NCBI GenBank assembly: GCA_963556195.1
Contig: OY744520.1
Coordinates: forward strand, 6,276,204-6,340,203
From: Sepiola atlantica
Taxonomy: Eukaryota > Mollusca > Cephalopoda > Sepiida > Sepiolidae
Length of the DNA stretch: 64,000 nucleotides
Reading direction: 5' to 3'
Positions 54,885-64,000 of the stretch are shown piece after piece. A program made the translations under genes and the position numbers. Under the pieces are notes generated by a model. That model did no database searches and was not told the DNA's origin. It was given only the letters and a program-made list of their open reading frames with translations. The number at the start of each line of letters is the position of its first letter. Position 1 is the first letter of the stretch.

Positions 54885-55010
54885 GCTTTGTTCCTATTTA
54901 CTTGCCTCCCCACGAGGTCAGTTTTTTTAATGTGGAGAAAATCCAGCTCCTCTAAAAGGGGCACTTTGGATTAAAATAAAAATTGCCTCAGTCTAGAAAG
55001 ACTACTTTAT
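54885..55010 (-). mobile_element. U2-headed SINE subfamily 2, copy E (3' part)
   Basis: Minus-strand 3' half: AGTCTTTCTAGACTGAGGCA, AAAGTGCCCCTTTTAGAGG, CTGGATTTTCTCCACATT, ACTGACCTCGTGGGGAGGC. It is cut before the U2 head by the TTA microsatellite at 55010. Confidence 0.75.
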
Positions 55011-55012
55011 TA

Positions 55013-55081
<69 letters not shown>
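55010..55081. repeat. (TTA)n microsatellite
   Basis: About 24 TTA units with one early interruption, replacing the 5' half of SINE copy E. Confidence 0.97.
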
Positions 55082-55082
<1 letters not shown>

Positions 55083-55365
55083 ACAACTATAATTCGAAAG
55101 AACAATAATAATAATAAAAATTCGCAAATGATAACAAAAACGTTTTTTTTTCATTTCTGGTCATTCGTACGTCACGTGACACAGTATTTGTTTCACGATT
55201 AAACAGGAAGTGACAAAAACATAAACATCTTGGATTTAACCGATTATTTAATTTCATTATAAATCGGGGGACTTTTAAATAAAAAAAACAATTTGTTTAA
55301 GTGTTACGGAAGCGGAAGTCGGATTACTGGGCGTTTATGCCCGATTACCTCATACCTTGACATTT

Positions 55366-55575
55366 TTGACTAGGAGCAAAGTGTAGTATCTGTTCTGATG
55401 CTCAACTTCATCTTTTTCTGTCCACGGTCAGTGAAAGAGTAGTCTTTCTAGACTGAGGCAATTTTTATTTTAATCCAAAGTGCCCCTTTTAGAGGAGCTG
55501 GATTTTCTCCACATTAAAAAAACTGACCTCGTGTGGAGGCAAGTAAATAGGAACAAAGTCACTGTCGGATTGATT
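55366..55575 (+). mobile_element. U2-headed SINE subfamily 2, copy F (most complete)
   Basis: Head TTTTGACTAGGAGCAAAGTG and TAGTATCTGTTCTGATGC (U2 5' region, diverged), then the subfamily 2 middle (GACTGAGGCAATTTTTATTT, AGTGCCCCTTTTAGAGGAGC), and an end ACTGACCTCGTGTGGAGGC followed by AAGTAAATAGG. It shares with subfamily 1 only the head and a similar 3' end. Confidence 0.75.
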
Positions 55576-55585
55576 GTCGAAGACG

Positions 55586-58075
55586 TATTCCCGACTGGTA
55601 CGAATCGAAATAAGTTGATTCAACTCTACTCGATTGCACAATCCCTGAAAGATAGCATTTAAATTTACTTCATGCTGTAAAGTAAAAGTTGTTTGGTGCT
55701 TGTACAGATTAGCGTGCATATTAAAAATGCTGAAAATCGCAGTTCCAATTAAATTAACCGGAAAACTCTTTGAAATACTTATGTATCAAGCAAAAATAGG
55801 TTTGTACACCAAAAATTAGCAAAATCTATCGAGTAGAATTGTAATAAAAAATAAAAATCCGTTACATCGTTTAATCGGGTTCGGCCATTGATTCGAGCGA
55901 AAAACACGAAATTCAGGGGGAGGTAACTCAGTCTGTCATATTAACACGTAATAAATCAATGGCAGTAATCAAACTACGATGAAACTGATTTTTATTTTTA
56001 ATTAAATTTGTACTCGATAATTTTTCCTACTTTTTTAAAAAATTATTTGAAAATTCTTTTTTTTTTACTTAATTCTTCTTTTTGTTATCGACTTAAAATT
56101 TATAATCGTTCAGTTCAAAAACAAATATATTTACCATTACGAATAAATTTTAAATTAAAGACAAAAAAAAATAGCTGAAGATGAAATAACCGGTGTTTCT
56201 AGGCGGAAGATTAAGTCCGCCATATTAAAAAACTATAAAGCAACGATTTTTTTTCCTGAGGGAAAACAAGCATATATGCTTCTAAAACCTATTAATTGTT
56301 CGAAAGAAAAAAATATTTCTAAAATGCGAACTGATAATAAAATGTCCTTATTTAGTAATATAACGGTTTAATTTGCGATTCTTTTAATATTTTATGCTAT
56401 TATTTTGATGAAGGGAATCTGTTTATACGAAGCAACGGCTAATAACTCAGTGCTATATTGAAATGCCGGGTTCTGATTGGTCAATTCCAATCTTGGCACA
56501 AAATTTAAAAATTTACAAACCCTCTTTTATGTATTTGATATTTGGTGAGTATCTTATTATCTAATTTATTATTTTATCTTGATTTTTATTTACATGCAAT
56601 CACTATCTAGCTTTCATAGTCGTTCAAAACAGTTTATTTATTTTGAGAGCAGTTATTACGTTATTTGACTTAACCTTAAATTACATAGAAATAAACGTCT
56701 TTATTTGGATGAAAGAGGTTCATGTCCTTAAAAAAAATGAAACCGGTTCATCTGTTTCATGTTTAGGTATGTGCCACTCTTATTATTTAAAGAAAAAAAA
56801 AACACTAAACATTTTCTCTTTATAATTAATTATATTTAACTTTTATATATGCACCTTGATAGTACATATTTTAATTTTATCTGCTTAGCAACTAGTTTCT
56901 GCTTTTTTTCAAACACCATAACAAAGGTTAAATTTGAATTTTGTTTTTAAAAAAGTTAACATCACTTCATTAGTTTTTACGCTATTCAGAATTATGTTTA
57001 AAGTACATTCTTTTAATGTTCGAAAGTGAGTGATTTTTGACGCCTTTTAACTTATTAAAGTTTATCGGCAAAAGTTGAGTATTATTGTAACCACGTAATT
57101 TTTTTTCTCCATGCAACTTAATTTTACGCAAGCCATTTTAATAATAATAAAAAAAACGACACTTTCGCACCTATTTGAAATAACGTTATTATTTAGAAAG
57201 CCATTCTTAACATGGGCAAGTGATGAGCTTTATTAACTAGTCTGTACTTTCACCTAACACAAAAATACGGTAAAAATTGAATTTAACTGGAAAATCCTAT
57301 CTAAAAAAAATAGCCCGATCCGTAAACTGCATAAGCACCAAAGCCCCATTAAGGTGAAGACACAGATTAGTTAATTTTTACCCTAGAAAAGAACCGATTA
57401 AATGCATTTTTGTTTAATATTTAGATGTTTTAAAACGTTTTTTCTTTTAAAATTATTTTTGTATCAAATTCGCTTTTTTGGTATAGTCTATTATTTCGAA
57501 AAAACAAAAAACAAAAAATCCAACGCAAATGAGAATAAACACAAATAATTCCAAATCCGCTTTTATTTGTTCAATTTGACGCATCTATTCGAAGCCGTTA
57601 TAAATATGTGATCTTTATTAAAATAATTTTAAAATTTATTTTATTTGTTCATCGATGAGTAGTTTTAACAACAGAAAACCTAATAAATGGCGGAAATGTC
57701 TTAACTTTTTCGTAATTAACGAAGAACGCGCGTCTAAGATGAACTATTTTCTCCATTATAATTAAATTTATTCATTTTTATTTTTCATAAATTTTAATCT
57801 GTTTTTAAGAAAAAATGTTAAAATAAACCTGAATACAGGGTGTTTATACAGATCGGGTCCCCATGGCTGCCAATATTGGCTCGTTAACGAATTCGAACAA
57901 CAGTTGAAAGGCAACCCCCACAAAATGGAGGCTAAAACAACAACCAAAAATCACCTTTTTGTACTGATATATTTACATTGTTTCATTGTATTTCTATTTG
58001 TAAATTGTTCACTTTTTGATTTTTTGTTTTTTGTTGTGATGGTTTTGTTATTTTTTTAAAATCACGTGGACCCTA
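55586..58075. other. Long AT-rich stretch, nothing recognised
   Basis: Very AT-rich with long A and T runs. AGCCATTCTTAACATGGGCA near 57199 echoes, inverted, CCATGTTAAGAATGGCTTTC near 26996, suggesting a shared unidentified repeat. Frames are all short. No gene, element end or RNA is recognised. Confidence 0.5.
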
Positions 58076-58262
58076 TTTATTCCCTTTCCCACAAGATCAG
58101 GGTTAGACACAAGGGCGGTTTTTAATGTGGTGAAAATCCAGCTCCCCAAAAAGAGGCACTCTGAATTGGGACCAAAATAAAAGTTGCTTCAGTCTAGAAG
58201 GATTTCTCTTTCACTTACTGAGAACAGAAAAGATGGAAGTGTTGTATCGGAACACATATTCA
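58076..58262 (-). mobile_element. U2-headed SINE subfamily 2, copy G
   Basis: The minus-strand head is degraded (TATGTGTTCCGATACAAC), with the middle CAGTAAGTGAAAGAGAAATC, CTTCTAGACTGAAGCAAC, then GGGAGCTGGATTTTCACC and the 3' end CGCCCTTGTGTCTAACCC. The end word CCTTGTGYCTAACYC also ends subfamily 1. Confidence 0.72.
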
Positions 58263-58287
58263 ACAATTCCATGCAAAGTGAGCCATA

Positions 58288-58642
58288 AGGGTTAAATTGT
58301 CGTTTACCAACCAAAATGGCGGACAATAAATCGTCTGCAGTTTTTCTGACCTCATAATTAAAAATTTACATGAAATTATTTTAAATGAAATACAGTTTGG
58401 AAAGTAGTCAAAATTTATTCCATTGAAATAGTTGTAAAACAAGCACAAGTATGCAACATTGCGGCGATGGGACAGGGGCTGGAGCTTGGTAGATGATGTG
58501 GAACCATGGCCATAGGGATGGCCATGTGTGGAACCTATTAGATACTCTTTTTTGGACCTTATCTACTAATTTGTGAGGTTGGAAAAAAAATCTGTAAATT
58601 GCAGACGATTTATTGTCTGCCATTTTGGTTGGGAAACGACTA
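58288..58642. mobile_element. Family Y inverted-repeat element, copy Y2, carrying a LINE fragment
   Basis: The left TIR GTCGTTTACCAACCAAAATG, GCGGACAATAAATCGTCTGC (58291-58330) is mirrored by 58600-58636 (GCAGACGATTTATTGTCTGC, CATTTTGGTTGGGAAACGAC). The interior contains a minus-strand family A LINE piece (about 58420-58560). The ends match Y1 at 26233-26876, but the cargo differs. Confidence 0.82.
58420..58565 (-). pseudogene. Jockey-like LINE family A scrap inside Y2
   Basis: TTGTAAAACAAGCACAAGTA, CATTGCGGCGATGGGACAGG and TCTTTTTTGGACCTTATCTA correspond to the minus strand of CLFYKY ... RRNVAS ... and DKVQKRV of family A. A 30-bp-scale local duplication (CCATGGCCATAGGGATGGCC) interrupts it. 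Confidence 0.75.
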
Positions 58643-59416
58643 TTTTACCGACATAAGTGTAAAAAAACAAATGGTGCTCATCCAGTAGGGACCTCCAAAG
58701 ATAGAATTTGCCCCCCCCCCCCACTATATGTAACACGATGTAAGTTTAATATAGGTTTATATTATCATCATAACTTTTTTACCATTCAAGATTTTTTTCA
58801 CCGTACGAAAATAATGAAAATGAGAAACTAAAAACGTGTGTACTTTATTTACGCCTTAAAACAACGTTCCTATGTAGTGACCAATTTTCACGCGCTAACA
58901 CCCGTGTGTTTAATAAATCTAACAAAAATCAACTAATAATCAGATTTTCACGAAATTTTCAATACTTATTATTAGACTAATTCATCTATAAAATGCTTTT
59001 TAGGAAAAAATATTTTTTCTACGTAATCCCCCCCCCCTCCATTTCATTTTATGAAATCTGAACAAAGTATATTCTGATCGATCGAAATTTTAATGTTATA
59101 TAAAGCGAAAGAGTCTTAAAAAAAACACAGATTTACCTTTTCTTTTTATTGGTAAACACTTTTTGGGTAAAGTAGCCGTGAATTTATAAATAAAAAAGTG
59201 TATACAATAGCCCCCCCCCCCCGCTGTATAAAAAGTCGAATTTCGTACTCAAATCTCAAGATAAAGAATGGGTTTCTTTCCCAGTTCGATAATTTAATCT
59301 TTAAATAAACTATTTTACTTTGAAACAACTTCCTATATAGATTGCTCTAGTAATGGATTATTTGTAATTAAGTTCTGTAAAATGTCCCATTAGTCTCGTA
59401 TGGAATTAGTGTACTA
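58643..59416. other. Spacer, poly-C rich
   Basis: C runs lie at about 58710-58722, 59029-59037 and 59211-59222, in AT-rich DNA. No gene is recognised. Confidence 0.5.
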
Positions 59417-59631
59417 CACTTTCTGGTGCTTGTGCATATCAACCCTGACATGTTAGACCGCTCTTAAAAATAAAATAGCTAAAGAAATGTATAAACTTTG
59501 TTATGTACTTACGTGGTAGATGAAAAAAAGACTACACCAAAAATTATGCAAATTCATCCAGTATTTATTTAGTTTATACATTCTTTAAATATTTCAATGT
59601 CAGGGTTGATATGCACAAGCACCCACTTTCT
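59417..59631. mobile_element. 199-bp MITE with 27-bp perfect TIRs and 8-bp target-site duplication
   Basis: The element 59425-59623 has TIRs starting GGTGCTTGTGCATATCAACC and CTGACAT, perfect over 27 bp and continuing imperfectly to about 75 bp. CACTTTCT flanks it at 59417-59424 and 59624-59631, an exact 8-bp duplication. 8-bp duplications are typical of hAT and Merlin; the GG start fits Merlin better than hAT (CA start). It has no coding capacity, so it would need a transposase in trans. Confidence 0.92.
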
Positions 59632-59830
59632 TCCTACCAAGAAGAAAAGTCATTTCTGGCTTAAAATTCTTAGCAGACCTTCATCTTATTGAAAGTTTTG
59701 GAAGTTTTTTACATCCGATAATTTTATAGAGATTATTTGTTGACACGACAACCGTCTATGGTAGCACTTCCTAGAGCATTGATGATCAAGATCTGATTCT
59801 TTCTTTCGATCTTGATCAGTCGTGGAAGGG
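59632..59830. other. Spacer with family X-like word
   Basis: TTATTGAAAGTTTTGGAAGT and ACATCCGATAATTTTATAGA (about 59688-59732) match family X arm blocks near 27916-27950, suggesting a small arm fragment. Nothing else is recognised. Confidence 0.45.
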
Positions 59831-60047
59831 GGAAGTGACTTGTTACTTTTAATGCCTCTCTTTTCACCAACAACGCTCGGATCCTCGCTTTGCCCCGGTT
59901 GAAATGAATGGGTCTATCCTTAAGGAAGCCCCCCCCCCCCCCCCCCGCCTTGATAAGCTCCTAGGGAATCCCCATCGTTGTGGTCGCTGGAAAAATTGTT
60001 AGATCATTCTACTGCTTCAGAAAGTACCACACTCCAAACGGAATATT
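59831..60047 (+). pseudogene. LINE family B RT, segment before the satellite array
   Basis: CAACAACGCTCGGATCCTCG, GGTTGAAATGAATGGG and, after an 18-base C run, CTTGATAAGCTCCTAGGG (LDKLLG) correspond to 45890-45990 of the other family B copy. The sequence runs directly into the first 146-bp unit with TCTACTTGTATAAGAATCGG. Confidence 0.65.
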
Positions 60048-63000
60048 CTACTTGTATAAGAATCGGATATTTGCTAAAACTGAGTACTGTTGTCACATCT
60101 GGGGAGGTACCACCCAGAGCACTCTTGAGAGAACAAAATAGACTTTGAAATCGAGTGGGGGAAGATCTCGCTTTTTCCCTACGACCCCTTTCTCTACTTG
60201 TATAAGAATCGGATATTTGCTAAAACTGAGTACTGTTGTCACATCTGGGGAGGTACCACCCAGAGCACTCTTGAGAGAACAAAATAGACTTTGAAATCGA
60301 GTGGGGGAAGATCTCGCTTTTTCCCTACGACCCCTTTCTCTACTTGTATAAGAATCGGATATTTGCTAAAACTGAGTACTGTTGTCACATCTGGGGAGGT
60401 ACCACCCAGAGCACTCTTGAGAGAACAAAATAGACTTTGAAATCGAGTAGGGGAAGATCTCACTTTTTCCCTACGACCCCTTTCTCTACTTGTATAAGAA
60501 TCGGATATTTGCTAAAACTGAGTACTGTTGTCACATCTGGGGAGGTACCACCCAGAGCACTCTTGAGAGAACAAAATAGACTTTGAAATCGAGTGGGGGA
60601 AGATCTCACTTTTTCCCTACGACCCCTTTCTCTACTTGTATAAGAATCGGATATTTGCTAAAACTGAGTACTGTTGTCACATCTGGGGAAGTACCACCCA
60701 GAGCACTCTTGAGAGAACAAAATAGACTTTGAAATCGAGTGGGGGAAGATCTCACTTTTTCCCTACGACCCCTTTCTCTACTTGTATAAGAGTCGGATAT
60801 TTGCTAAAACTGAGTACTGTTGTCACATCTGGGGAGATACCACCCAGAGCACTCTTGAGAGAACAAAATAGACTTTGAAATCGAGTGGGGGAAGATCTCA
60901 CTTTTTCCCTACGACCCCTTTCTCTACTTGTATAAGAATCGGATATTTGCTAAAACTGAGTACTGTTGTCACATCTGCGGAGGTACCACCCAGAGCACTC
61001 TTGAGAGAACAAAATAGACTTTGAAATCGAGTGGGGGAAGATCTCGCTTTTTCCCTACGACCCCTTTCTCTACTTGTATAAGAATCGGATATTTGCTAAA
61101 ACTGAGTACTGTTGTCACATCTGGGGAGGTACCACCCAGAGCACTCTTGAGAGAACAAAATAGACTTTGAAATCGAGTGGGGGAAGATCTCACTTTTTCC
61201 CTACGACCCCTTTCTCTACTTGTATAAGAGTCGGATATTTGCTAAAACTGAGTACTGTTGTCACATCTGGGGAGGTACCACCCAGAGCACTCTTGAGAGA
61301 ACAAAATAGACTTTGAAATCGAGTGGGGGAAGATCTCACTTTTTCCCTACGACCCCTTTCTCTACTTGTATAAGAGTCGGATATTTGCTAAAACTGAGTA
61401 CTGTTGTCACATCTGGGGAGGTACCACCCAGAGCACTCTTGAGAGAACAAAATAGACTTTGAAATCGAGTGGGGGAAGATCTCACTTTTTCCCTACGACC
61501 CCTTTCTCTACTTGTATAAGAATCGGATATTTGCTAAAACTGAGTACTGTTGTCACATCTGGGGAGGTACCACCCAGAGCACTCTTGAGAGAACAAAATA
61601 GACTTTGAAATCGAGTGGGGGAAGATCTAGCTTTTTCCCTACGACCCCTTTCTCTACTTGTATAAGAATCGGATATTTGCTAAAACTGAGTACTGTTGTC
61701 ACATCTGGGGAGGTACCACCCAGAGCACTTTTGAGAGAACAAAATAGACTTTGAAATCGAGTGGGGGAAGATCTCACTTTTTCCCTACGACCCCTTTCTC
61801 TACTTGTATAAGAATCGGATATTTGCTAAAACTGAGTACTGTTGTCACATCTGGGGAGGTACCACCCAGAGCACTTTTGAGAGAACAAAATAGACTTTGA
61901 AATCGAGTGGGGGAAGATCTCGCTTTTTCCTTACGACCCCTTTCTCTACTTGTATAAGAATCGGATATTTGCTAAAACTGAGTACTGTTGTCACATCTGG
62001 GGAGGTACCACCCAGAGCACTCTTGAGAGAACAAAATAGACTTTGAAATCGAGTGGGGGAAGATCTCACTTTTTCCCTACGACCCCTTTCTCTACTTGTA
62101 TAAGAGTCGGATATTTGCTAAAACTGAGTACTGTTGTCACATCTGGGGAGGTACCACCCAGAGCACTCTTGAGAGAACAAAATAGACTTTGAAATCGAGT
62201 GGGGGAAGATCTCACTTTTTCCCTACGACCCCTTTCTCTACTTGTATAAGAGTCGGATATTTGCTAAAACTGAGTACTGTTGTCACATCTGGGGAGATAC
62301 CACCCAGAGCACTCTTGAGAGAACAAAATAGACTTTGAAATCGAGTGGGGGAAGATCTCGCTTTTTCCCTACGACCCCTTTCTCTACTTGTATAAGAATC
62401 GGATATTTGCTAAAACTGAGTACTGTTGTCACATCTGGGGAGGTACCACCCAGAGCACTTTTGAGAGAACAAAATAGACTTTGAAATCGAGTGGGGGAAG
62501 ATCTCGCTTTTTCCCTACGACCCCTTTCTCTACTTGTATAAGAATCGGATATTTGCTAAAACTGAGTACTGTTGTCACATCTGGGGAGGTACCACCCAGA
62601 GCACTTTTGAGAGAACAAAATAGACTTTGAAATCGAGTGGGGGAAGATCTCGCTTTTTCCCTACGACCCCTTTCTCTACTTGTATAAGAATCGGATATTT
62701 GCTAAAACTGAGTACTGTTGTCACATCTGGGGAGGTACCACCCAGAGCACTCTTGAGAGAACAAAATAGACTTTGAAATCGAGTGGGAGAAGATCTCGCT
62801 TTTTCCCTACGACCCCTTTCTCTACTTGTATAAGAATCGGATATTTGCTAAAACTGAGTACTGTTGTCACATCTGGGGAGGTACCACCCAGAGCACTCTT
62901 GAGAGAACAAAATAGACTTTGAAATCGAGTGGGAGAAGATCTCGCTTTTTCCCTACGACCCCTTTCTCTACTTGTATAAGAATCGGATATTTGCTAAAAC

Positions 63001-63406
63001 TGAGTACTGTTGTCACATCTGGGGAGGTACCACCCAGAGCACTCTTGAGAGAACAAAATAGACTTTGAAATCGAGTGGGGGAAGATCTCGCTTTTTCCCT
63101 ACGACCCCTTTCTCTACTTGTATAAGAATCGGATATTTGCTAAAACTGAGTACTGTTGTCACATCTGGGGAGGTACCACCCAGAGCACTTTTGAGAGAAC
63201 AAAATAGACTTTGAAATCGAGTGGGGGAAGATCTTGCTTTTTCCCTACGACCCCTTTCTCTACTTGTATAAGAGTCGGATATTTGCTAAAACTGAGTACT
63301 GTTGTCACATCTGGGGAGGTACCACCCAGAGCACTCTTGAGAGAACAAAATAGACTTTGAAATCGAGTGGGGGAAGATCTCACTTGTTTCCTACGACCCC
63401 TTTCTC
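60048..63406 (+). repeat. 146-bp satellite array derived from LINE RT, about 23 units
   Basis: Units start CTACTTGTATAAGAATCGG and repeat with exact 146-bp spacing (60048, 60194, 60340 ... 63406) with only single-base variants (AAGAATCGG/AAGAGTCGG, GGAGGTACC/GGAGATACC, TCTCGC/TCTCAC). Translated, a unit holds LYKNRIFAKTEYCCHIWGG, equivalent to LYKATIRPCMEYCCHIWAG of family A, so the repeat was born from RT coding sequence. 146 is not a multiple of three, so the frame shifts each unit and the array cannot encode a protein. Confidence 0.97.
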
Positions 63407-63789
63407 TACTCTATAGTGATTTTCATGGTAGGGTGTCAATTGAGCTCCAGTCTTTGGTTCCCGTCTGTCAAACATTCACAGCAAAAACTCGTCTAGCTAC
63501 AACCACTGTAACGAATGTTCTTTACTTTCTCTACCTAAAACTAAACGGAACTTCCATGAACAAAGTTTCTTTCCAAGAACTTCCTGTGGAACACAATACT
63601 ACGGGCTGCTTCACAGCTGACTACAGCATGGTCATTTTCAAGTCTAATGTTAACAAATTCTTGTCCAGTCGTCTGTCTAAAATAATCAAATTCTGTCCAT
63701 TTCACCCATTGTTTCCAATTTTCTCAAGGTGGTGTTCGTCAACTGACGATCTCCCTAACCCTTATCCTCGAGTGGTTATTGGGCCTTGA
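63407..63789 (+). pseudogene. LINE family B C-terminus after the array
   Basis: The open frame begins in the last array unit (63367) and reads LLYSDFHGRVSIELQSLVP, TRLATTTVTNVLYFLYLKL, MNKVSFQELPVEHNTTG and FKSNVNKFLSSRLSKI to a stop at 63787-63789. It corresponds to the C-terminal domain of jockey-like elements (RAFYSNSFF ... LWNS ... FKTNVNRHL in family A). The frame is intact here, unlike the copy at 46.3-46.5 kb. Confidence 0.75.
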
Positions 63790-63819
63790 TAATCGGTGAG
63801 TCATTAGTAAAAAACAAAA

Positions 63820-64000
63820 GAAAATAACATTACCTTAACAAAATTATAGTTTTATAACTAATAATTTAGTTCTATAATTTAACGACCGAACAATACTGTA
63901 ATAATTAAATTTAACTTTTAAAATTTTATTTTAAAAAACAAACAAAAAATTGTATGTCAGCGATTTAACAATCTATTAATACATTAAAATGGCTGACTTG
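63820..64000. mobile_element. Family X arm fragment at the window edge
   Basis: TTATAGTTTTATAACTAATA, CGACCGAACAATACTGTAAT and ATTAAATTTAACTTTTAAAA follow 6060-6150 in order. The sequence then jumps to ACATTAAAATGGCTGACTTG, which belongs to the opposite orientation in X1, so the arm is rearranged or the true second arm starts here. It is cut by the window end. Confidence 0.6.

Larger units (their letters stand above)
54868..55585. repeat. Inverted duplication with U2-headed SINE arms
   Basis: 54868-55006 and 55441-55584 are near-perfect inverse copies over about 140 bp, including flank outside the SINE (ATCAATCCGACAGTGGCTTT against AAAGTCACTGTCGGATTGAT). The spacer of about 435 bp holds a TTA microsatellite. 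The structure looks like a recent inverted duplication rather than two insertions. Confidence 0.88.

Noticed and set aside
60239..63383. Five near-identical 74-codon minus-strand frames as a tandem gene family
   Set aside because: They recur at multiples of 146 bp and are antisense shadows of the RT-derived satellite.

Overview
This is a window of AT-rich eukaryotic (animal) nuclear DNA made almost entirely of transposable elements and simple repeats. I see no complete host gene, no rRNA gene and no genuine tRNA gene. The mix of relics (jockey-like LINEs, Penelope-like elements with a GIY-YIG-type nuclease tail, Gypsy pol pieces, Merlin, Tc1/mariner, tRNA-derived and snRNA-derived SINEs, long CAT and poly-G tracts) suggests a repeat-rich invertebrate. 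My impression is a mollusc, possibly an octopus-like cephalopod, but that rests on family resemblance from memory and no marker gene proves it.

Layout. 0.6-1.3 kb: a weak promoter-like stretch and one possible exon. 1.8-6.2 kb: a large inverted-repeat element (family X) enclosing a second palindrome built round a 31-copy, 27-bp minisatellite. 8.6-9.3 kb: dead Tc1/mariner transposase. 9.5-11.1 kb: the most complete jockey-like LINE (family A). 12.1-12.4 kb: a tRNA-type SINE with a perfect 14-bp target duplication. 14.3-15.1 kb: a LINE 3' end and a Gypsy integrase piece. 19.6-20.6 kb: a LINE inside a family X arm. 21.5-22.8 kb: a Merlin transposon with exact 8-bp target duplication inside a U2-headed SINE. 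23.3-28.1 kb: a second U2-headed SINE, an inverted-repeat MITE, a foldback element, and a second family X element nesting a family Y element that nests a third U2-headed SINE. 29.4-30.6 kb: a Penelope-like relic and a hAT-like MITE. 32-36.5 kb: 3' ends of three LINEs and a Gypsy pol relic. 36-39.5 kb: a GC-richer unassigned tract with LTR-like signals. 39.5-46.5 kb: LINE fragments and a 93/96-bp CAT-rich satellite. 46.5-48.2 kb: Gypsy gag-protease remnant. 51-52.6 kb: an RT gene split by a U2-headed SINE. 53.4-55.6 kb: 33-bp repeats, a LINE tail, and an inverted pair of U2-headed SINEs. 58.1-59.6 kb: more SINE, Y and MITE copies. 59.8-63.8 kb: a LINE whose RT region has been amplified into about 23 copies of a 146-bp satellite.

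The strongest candidate for something undescribed is a family of short retroelements whose 5' end is the first ~45 nt of U2 snRNA. At least seven full or partial copies occur here, in two subfamilies with different middles but a similar 3' end. Next are the nested inverted-repeat families (X, Y) that repeatedly host these SINEs, and the coding-sequence-derived satellite. No coding relic in the window looks functional. The elements interact only by nesting, by supplying chimeric ORF starts, and probably by parasitising one another's machinery.
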